Part shown: positions 28,101-37,100 of the stretch, one piece after another
How positions within the stretch are numbered: the first letter of the stretch is position 1
Layout: each line of letters opens with the position of its first letter
From: Symsagittifera roscoffensis
Lineage: Eukaryota; Xenacoelomorpha; Acoela; Convolutidae
NCBI RefSeq assembly: GCF_963678635.1
Contig: NC_087065.1
Location: 12,111,579-12,175,578 of the forward strand
DNA: 64,000 nt
Direction of reading: 5' to 3'
The notes under the pieces: model-generated
Databases searched by the model: none
Told to the model about the DNA's origin: nothing
What the model saw: the letters and a program-made list of their open reading frames with translations, nothing else
Made by a program: the position numbers and the translations under genes

Positions 28101-31100
28101 CTTAAACGAAAAAACAAAACAACAACAAATTGGAACTGCTCAAAGTACCAAACCCATAAATGCCGCGCAACAGCAATTACGGATGGAGAAAACTTTATTG
28201 AAACGAGGGGTCAACATAATCACGATATTTCCACGGCAAACCTGATGCTCGACTAGTTTTGAAAACATTAAGTCCTTTTTATAAGTACAGGAGTAGTCCA
28301 ATTAAGCTTACTAATTGAGGCCTGAAAAACTAGTCTTAATTCACTTGATGCCTCTAGCATCTCAACAGTAATTGCATTTCGATTAGTTAGAGAAATAATC
28401 CCTCACTCACGCGTTTAAAACAGAGATAACCTACATGGTGCTAATTGAAGGCAACAATGGACGTTTGTGAGTTTTATAAAAAATCACACTGCCTATTTCT
28501 TTAACCATTGTTATACCACTCTATCAGATCAGATATAATGTTTGAAGCGTCATTCCACTTTACTTTATCATCGAAAGACAAACAAATGCTAGTGGTATCA
28601 GGCCACGAGTATTACCTTAAACGAAAAAACAAAACAACAACAAATTGGAACTGCTCAAAGTACCAAACCCATAAATGCCGCGCAACAGCAATTACGGATG
28701 GAGAAAACTTTATTGAAACGAGGGGTCAACATAATCACGATATTTCCACGGCAAACCTGATGCTCGACTAGTTTTGAAAAACATCAAGGAGCTAAGCGAT
28801 AGTAACACCCCAACCGTCGCAGTCGCAACCGCCATTCAGCCAATTACAGACAAAGAAGAAAAAATAGGAAATTCATACGATAAAATACGAATTTGCTATT
28901 TAATCTATATTGCCAAGCAATAAAATTTTTTCCAAGTTTAATTATTTTCCTCGATTTTTCAAAATTGAGATAGAGTCGATTTGAAACCGGCAAAATAATA
29001 AATACATACAAGGTGTTGACTTTTCTTTTCCCTCCGCCCAACCCTGTAAGGTTAACCCATTTATTGTACCCTTGATATACCCGTTATCATATTTACCTGA
29101 AATTCAACTTTTTTTGGGAAAATTGGAAAAATTTTTGTGCCGCCAGGGATTCGAACCTTTGATCTCTAGATTTTGAGACTAACGCTTTAATCACTATACC
29201 ATCAGGCCTTCGTTTGTCATCCAAATTATTCTTCCAAATTTGGCTCTTTGATCTTTAATTAAGCCCATGTTCGAGTTTTCAAAGCGTAGATCAATTCTGT
29301 CGGCGCCAAAAGATCAAGGTCAAGAAATTCAATAGGTTTTGGACTGTTTTGTATATGCACCAATTTGAATCATGTCGGTCGGATTCGTTTTCAAGTTCAT
29401 ATCAAAGTCTAGACTATCGGCAAGGTCATTTCTGTTCAAATCTAAAACGCATTTAGCAGCGTGCATGTTAACTCATTTTGGTTCGCAAAGTTTTTCGCAA
29501 TTAAAGCTTTGATGTTTATCGACGATATGGTTCCGAATCGTTTTCAAGTAACTTTCAATTTGATTCTAACAATTGGTTTTAAAAAGGGGTTAAATTGTAG
29601 TGGGGTTATATGAGAGGGGGTTAAGAAAAAGGGGGTTACAAAACACGGGGTGATAAGCTTGGGAACCATTCAAGAAAGCTAGTGGATTGTCAAGAGTGGT
29701 ATTATATTCAAACCTCATTAGCCATGAATCAGATTTCAAAAAAGTTCTCAAAGTGTTGAGAAAAACGCGTCTGACCTTTTTCGTTTTTCAGACTACAAGA
29801 TGTCTTTAATATACGTTTTTCAAGGACTGCTCGCTCATTTCATCTGCACATTAATTATTGAAACCATTGCAACAGGCAGCAAAAACTGCCGAAGTTCATG
29901 CATTCATCAAATTTTCGCTGCATTATTGGCTGAATAATCAGATAAAACTTACAAAATTAAAGTTTAAAAACTCCAATTTCTCAAATTGGGTTGACCATCG
30001 ACAAAAAATAATTATGAGGACGAAAATAGCTTAGAGCTTTATCAGAAATAACAAAATTAGCAACTAAGTTACATATTTAAAACGGGAAAATTCTTCTGTT
30101 TCAAAACTATGCGGAAAAAACAGAATCATTTGAGATAAAACATCAATTAACCAAGTATTTTACCCTTATTTATGAGCCAAACGAACTGACCTGTTTTAAT
30201 GGAGTAATCTTTGGTTCGAATTTTGCAATTTTAATTACACCAGAAACTTTGAAAAGTTCTAAGCAGTTTCTGTTCTCCTCATTTTTTGTCTGAAGTTAAC
30301 ACGAATTTCAGTTATTTTAAATCAGCGCTGTATACGCTTGCTCAGCACAAAAGGCAAAAAAACCTGTGAACAAAAACAACCCAACTTAATCAGAATTCAT
30401 TAAAACGTATTATTAAAACACCCTGTAGATGTCACAAATTTATGAATGACACACGATGAGAGACCGAACTCTCTAATTAATTCTCCCAAAATAATATGTT
30501 ATTTTTATTACCACCCACTCTTGCGTTTTTTAACCGAGTACAATCGCCATTTATAGAAAGAAAATAACATGTAATTTAGAAAAAAGAACAAACTTTTTTG
30601 GCCCGACCATTTTTCGTCTTAACTCGAGCGACTAAAGCGAGCGATCACGCTTATTTATGCTTAATTTGGACTGTTTACAATAGCTTATTTAAGCTTAATT
30701 TTATTTTTTATTCAAGTAAAATAAGTTTTTGGAGATTTTAAATGCCATTTTGGGAATCAAAAGCTTCAAACACTCAAAAAGATTCTGCAAAAAATTGAAT
30801 TTTTTTTTGTTTTTCTAGTCATTTTTCTTCACCCTGTTTTTACCCTGTTTTGCTATATTACTATTACTTTCGAATATACCTAGAGCATAGTTTTACGTCA
30901 GATCCTTTTATCACACTACGAAGAAAAAACTGCACTAAATTTTTTCACTGCAGAAAAAAAATTAGCGCAGTTTCTTGTAGTTTTTTAAAGACCACGGTGT
31001 GAACATTCTGTGCTACTTGCGCAGTAATCGGCTATCCATGTTTCCATTTTGAATTTTGTTTTCTTCAATTAGTGGAGGTCGAAACTTTTTGTGTTAATTG

Positions 31101-34100
31101 CAGAGCATCCGACTATCCTTGATTTTGATTTAAAATTATACACAGAGGCGAAGCTTCGCAAAAACTAGCAAGAACACGTTAAAAGGCAGCTCTATAGAGT
31201 GCAATGAGAAACATTAGAAGAAAGCCTCGAATTAGTAAAAATTCGGCTGCGTCTAAGATTCGAACCTGTGACCTAGAGATTAAGAGTCTCACACACTAAA
31301 CACTCAGTCACGGATGCTTAATAGGCACCAAACACTAGACACATAAAAAGCAGAGAACAGATGCTATGCAATTTTCAATGCTACAGTGAAACTTCCAATA
31401 CAGAGGCGAAGTTTCGCTTCGCAAACACTAGCGACAACACGACCAAAAGCAGCTCTAGAAAATGCAATAAGAAAAAATAGAAATAAGCTTCGAATTTGCA
31501 AAAATTCGGCTAGGTCTAGGATTCTATAAGCGACCTACTGCAATTAAGAGATTTTGAGTCTCACGCACTAAGCACTCAGCCACGCACGCTTAACCACCGA
31601 CAATTACAAGTCACGAACAAAGCAGCTATATATGCTAATAAAATGCCAATGTGATTCAGCGAAAATGGAACCAAATACAAATAGACACAATTTTGCAAGT
31701 AATAACTTGGAATTTACCAAACTAAAGGCATCCACACTAACTTTGCATGTAACAAATCGCAAAGCAAAAAGCCACATTATGTATAAATTATGCATTTCAA
31801 AAACTTGCGAGATAGATTGCGAGTTATATTGTTTGCACTAATAGCTTTTTACGGTATTTGATGAACTAAAAATGCATCAACTGTGTTAACTTATTACTTT
31901 TCGAATGTCAAAGAATATGCTATCAAAAAGCTGTAAGGGCACCCCAAAATGGGCACCAATTTTTGCTACTTAGAATAGAAAAATGAAGGTTCTTAATAAT
32001 ACACTAAGCTGACGCTAGTGTAAATAAAGGAACTTTAATGTAGACTTTTATTTGCGAGTTAGGTTAGAAAAAAAAGAAGGTTCGTAATAATCCACTAAGT
32101 TGAGGGCTAGTGAAAACAGCTCCGCTTGTGGGAGCTGAAGGAGGCTTTGCCCTAAGGTGTGTTTAAGGACCTATTCTAATGCCACGACTTCCTGAAGATT
32201 TCACAAAAATTCGAAGAGCTGAACATCTGAACATGCAAGGCCAGAGAAGAGAGACCTCAACGAGTAACTAAGACCAACTTAATCTACCTGAGGTTTCCAA
32301 TTTCTTTGAGAAGTTTCTGGTTCTCCTTGAACATGGCTGCAGTCGCGCTCTTTTCTCTCGTCCCTCCCCCTCCCCCCTCCGATTTGAGACTCTTAATCTC
32401 CTCGTACAGTCTCTCATTCTCCTTCTGGTACCCTGTACAACAAAACACTCAAATGAAACTCCAATGTCTCCGAAACCTCAATGTCTCCCAAAAACGTTAT
32501 CGCATCAAACACAATCAATCACTTTCATGTCTCGTACTACAAAGCTGTTTTCATCGAGTGATTTCAGTGGTAAATTTCATAACTAAATTTTCTTTTTAAG
32601 ATGAACCATCGTTGCATCGTAAAACCAGCCCCACCCGTCTAAAAATAAGATATTTAATTTTCCACCTGTTAGTTTTTCCCTTTAAACTGATCAGAAATAG
32701 CAGAGCAATCAAAACATCAGCGTCGAATTCACCTGATATGAGGTTTTCCTGTTCTGCCAGCTGTTGCTTCAACTCCAGCCACTGAGCCTCTGTCACATTT
32801 TGGGGCAACTTCACCGCCTGGTTATGATCCCCTCTTTCGTTCAAGTGACCAGTCCCTAATTTGCCCCTAGGGAAGTTTCGAGGAGAGGGAGATGCCTGGT
32901 TGTAGTTGCGGGTGGGCGACGAGCCTCTGCCTTTGTTCAAATCGTCTAACGTTGCATGGAGCTGAAATAAAGGATACGACCAGTTGCTACTAAATTCGCG
33001 CACCAATTACGCTTTGGAAAAAATCGGGAAGCGACGCGGGCTCAAATTACATAATTTTCTCGAATGATTGATAATGCACATTTATACAGGGATTTCTGAT
33101 ACAGTTAAATTTCTGATGAGGCACACTTATAAAGAGATCCTCGTGTCATTGAAAATAATTTAAGAGTTATCCGTATCCCACCAATTAATTTATTGCTATT
33201 CAATTTGACATTAATACCTATGACGGGGATGACTCAGTCGCCTTTTGTGCCGTGCCCTGACCTTACCTGTGCTTTGAGGGCGAAGTTGTCCTGATGGAGC
33301 TGTTCTGTCTGTGACTGGAACTCCTTCACCAACTGCTCCTCCTTCCGCCTCCAGTTGATCTCCTTCATTCTCATTTCGCCCTAAAGACACAATGTTTAAG
33401 ACAAAGATAGCGTTTGGATAAAAGGGTCACGTAGCCAGCAGCATGTAAACTTTTTTTGACCAAGTCAATTGGTCAAAGCTCGCATCAGCAAAACATTTTT
33501 CTACCCCTCATGTGAAATTTTGCCGTGAATGCTAGTCACGCGAAACATTTCACATTGAGTCCAGAGAATAAACAATTTTCGGTCATCAAACGACGCAATA
33601 TGAGTCCAATAAGTCTATATCATAAAACCGAATACTTTCAAATCGAATAAACATAAAAAGAAAAAACAAGCAAAACTGAATTTACGCAAAGTTGGAGTTG
33701 GTAAGCTTACAACACAGAGGCGAAGAAGAGCTTCGCACCACTTGCGATACCACAAAAACATAAAGACATAAGAAGTCGAAAAAAAAAGTTACGAAAAAAA
33801 ACTAGGTCTACCAAAATTTTAAATTTCTCGATATCTCGATAGAAATTCAACCCAGGCAAAAACCCCAGAAACTTGAATAAGAAATTAGCAACTGAACAAA
33901 ACTTACAAAGAGGCAACAAAGTCAACAATCTTTATTCAGACCCAAGTCCATCCGAAAAATATAGTATTATAAAAAAATCTTAAAGCTTCAAGTCCCACCT
34001 GAAACTACAATTGCATTTGCAATCACTATGAAAGTAGCTTACAGCACAGGCGAAATCCGTGATGTGGAAACTTTGCGGACAAAACTTAAGCAGCCAAACG

Positions 34101-37100
34101 AAAGTCCGAAAATTCAATTTTAACCGAAACTTTTTTCTATTGCATACAAACTGAAAAAAAACAAGGTCAGGCCGAGACGCATACATCCAGATCTTAGGAT
34201 TCAAAGGCGGCGGAGCTACCTTAGGCTAAAGAAACTGAAACAAGTTGAGGTTCAATATTAAAGAAAAGAACAGAGTGAAGAAGAGAAGAAATTGAGTCAA
34301 AAAACTGTTGTCATAAAAAAATTTTGAGCTGTAAAGTTTTAAAGTTCTTATGAGACACATAAAAGCATAAAAATATAATTTACCCTAGAAACTAGGCAAG
34401 ATAAATTGTTTAAACTGAAGTAACATTCGCCGAAAACCGTGTAATAAAAAAAAGAAAAAAATAATCCAAACAGAAAAACATAACCCAAAATACAACTTAA
34501 AATGACTGCGCAAACAGAAAAAAAATAACCCTAAAAAGTTCGAAAAGTGAAAAAATGAGAAAAAGTCAAGACTAATGAAAATCCCGATCTATTCCGGAAT
34601 CGAACTCCCGACATCGCGAATAAGATTCTCAAGTTCTATCATCTGCCCCCTGGTTACTTGATAAGAATCAAAGTCTAGCCTCTGTTACACCAGATATAAT
34701 TCAAATGCACACAGAGGCGAAGTCGCACTTCGCATACACAACGAAAAAATATGACCAAAAACGCTACTGGAAACCCAGTTTTCGAGTTTATTCTTGACCT
34801 CAGAGGCGAAGCAGCGCTTCGCAAACACTAGCGAGAACACGACAAAAAGCAGCTTTATGAAGTGAAAAAAGAAAAGCTCATTTTTGTAAGTTGATCTCTC
34901 AAAACTAATGAAGTTGCTGTCAAAAGATTACAGATTAGTCTAATATATGAGTAAAACTTGGAGTCTACATAATTTCTTCAGCGACTCACGCCAATTATGA
35001 GTCTACATGATTGATTAGTGACGCAAGCCAATTATGACATTAGCAGTACGAATCAATTTGAAAAATAAATTTACAAACTAACATGCCTCAATTTATAGAT
35101 CGGACACGTTAAAAACATCCAACCCTTCCAAGTTTCAAACCCTCTTATTTTGTTGAGAGTCTCCTTCCCTACCTCTACGCTACAGATTCATGACACCTTG
35201 CAGCTACAGTGCTATTTGTAATATAATAGTCTGTGTTAATATCCTTTAGCACTGGCTGTACTTAATAGCTGGTTATTGATCTTATGGATATACTGCAATA
35301 AAAGAACACTTTCAAATTGAACACTAATATTTGCGACTTAGGCTGGAAAACAAGTGAGTTCAAACGATCACACAAGCTTGGCTTAAGCAAACATAAGTAA
35401 ACAAGATATAAGGCTATTGCCAAAAAATTCCACCAAATAAATGACTCTTTGCTAATTGGGTTGGAAAAAAATGAACTTCATAATATGACATTACGATCCA
35501 TTTTGAAAAAATATAAAACTGCTCAAATTATGTCTGTTGGTCAACGAAAGTACAGATTTGAGAAATTGATTCGGTGATTTTCTTAAGCAAATTGTTTTTA
35601 GGGAAACAAATTCCGACTTGATAACAATTGCTAAGCACAAGTGTCACAATCAATGAGTGAAAGCTCCTTGAAGATTTTCTGTTTAAACCCTACGCTGTGA
35701 AAAACAAAAAATCTACAATGTACCTTCAGCTGATCGACTAGAATCATCTCCACTTCAGAGTACTTCACAGGTGAAGATGAAGAACCACCAGATGGACTTC
35801 TGCTACTGTGCCTGGAACCACTTATCTGTCTTTTACTTATCGATTCACCCATTCTCGGTCGAATTGGGGACAAATGGTCTAATTCCTGGTCCAGTGCCCC
35901 CTTGGTATATCCTCCATACATGTCTTCATTTTGAACATCCTTGGTTCTTTTCTGACCATAATTCCATACTTTAGGCGACTCTTTAGGAGAGCTACTACTG
36001 CTGCCCGGAGCTTGCTTAGCAGCGGGCCTGCCTCGGGAACCTGCGTTGTTAGCTCGTTTGGAAGCAGTTGGTGTCTTGGGCGAAGAGTGACGAATGACCG
36101 AGGAGTCGTTCTTACCTTGAGTGCCTTTCGTGCTACGTTTCTTTTCAGGGCTTTTGGAACCTGTGCGCTCTGAAACAGAATACGATCCTTTTGTTTGTAC
36201 AATTCCCTAGACTAAACGCTAATTTGAACTCATACTAATTAAGTGCCAACAGATTTACTTTTAACTTATCAGATTCGTTTAATCATCACGAAATTCAATT
36301 TGCCTCTCAGAGATTCCTCTTTTTTAAGCAAATAGCCAGTACATGTTTTCTAGTACACTCACTGGTTTTCTTGGACTCTTTTGTTCTGCCGCTCGCAGAT
36401 TTTGAGATATTTTCCGGTGATATCCCACTAACTGGGGGCTGAACGACGGACGTGGAGTTCTTCAGGATAGACTTGAGTACAAATGGCTGACTGGTTTTCG
36501 GCACTCCACCGCTGTTCTTCGGGGGCGCCAGATAATGATGGTCCAATGATATGTTTTGATCGCTCTTCGAAGTGGATATAGGACTCCTAGAGTCATCGAC
36601 TGACTCGCCTCCTGCTGTAATCAACGGGACACCTACAACAATTTTTGGGCATTTATTTTTACACTACCCTAATTCGTTAATGTAGATTCGTTGAAATTAA
36701 TGAAACTGTACGAATACAGCGAGCAATATTAATGACGCGGAGCTTAAACCATTTTGAGCAAAAGAGACGGAACCTCTCAAAGTATCTCTCAATCAAAATT
36801 TACCCCTTTCTGAAAGTCCCGTAGAATCACATAAACAAAAACCCATAAAATGACTTCAAAATTCAAGAAAGATCAATCAGATTTGATTTTAAGCTTCCAC
36901 TGAGACGTCTTCTAGTTTTCCTTCAGCTTATAATCAACCTCAAATCAAACTCCGAGCTTAAGCCAAGAGGAGCTATCATATCAGTAGCTTTATAGTGTGG
37001 TCCATGGCGCATTTCGCAATGAGTTTATTGAAACTTTATTGAACCTGATGCCGGTAGCAGGTCGAACCCTCTCGAGTCACTCGGATCAAGGAACCGCATT

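Larger units (their letters stand above)
27652..29667. mobile_element. MULE-like DNA transposon, non-autonomous, 2.0 kb
   Basis: The ends are inverted repeats. The left end starts GGTGTCCCA and runs through 'tttaacccccttttaat'; the right end reads as the reverse complement from GGTTCCCAA through 'taacccccttttt'. Both arms are about 110 bp and carry a repeated AACCCC motif. Flanks are 'tttcaaga' (27644-27651) and 'attcaaga' (29668-29675), an 8-bp target duplication with one mismatch. The cargo is two FLYWCH-type ORFs and a tRNA-like unit. No transposase is present. A target duplication of 8-10 bp, long inverted ends and a FLYWCH/WRKY-GCM1-type finger all fit Mutator-like elements. It inserted about 170 bases after the receptor stop codon. 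Confidence 0.75.
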
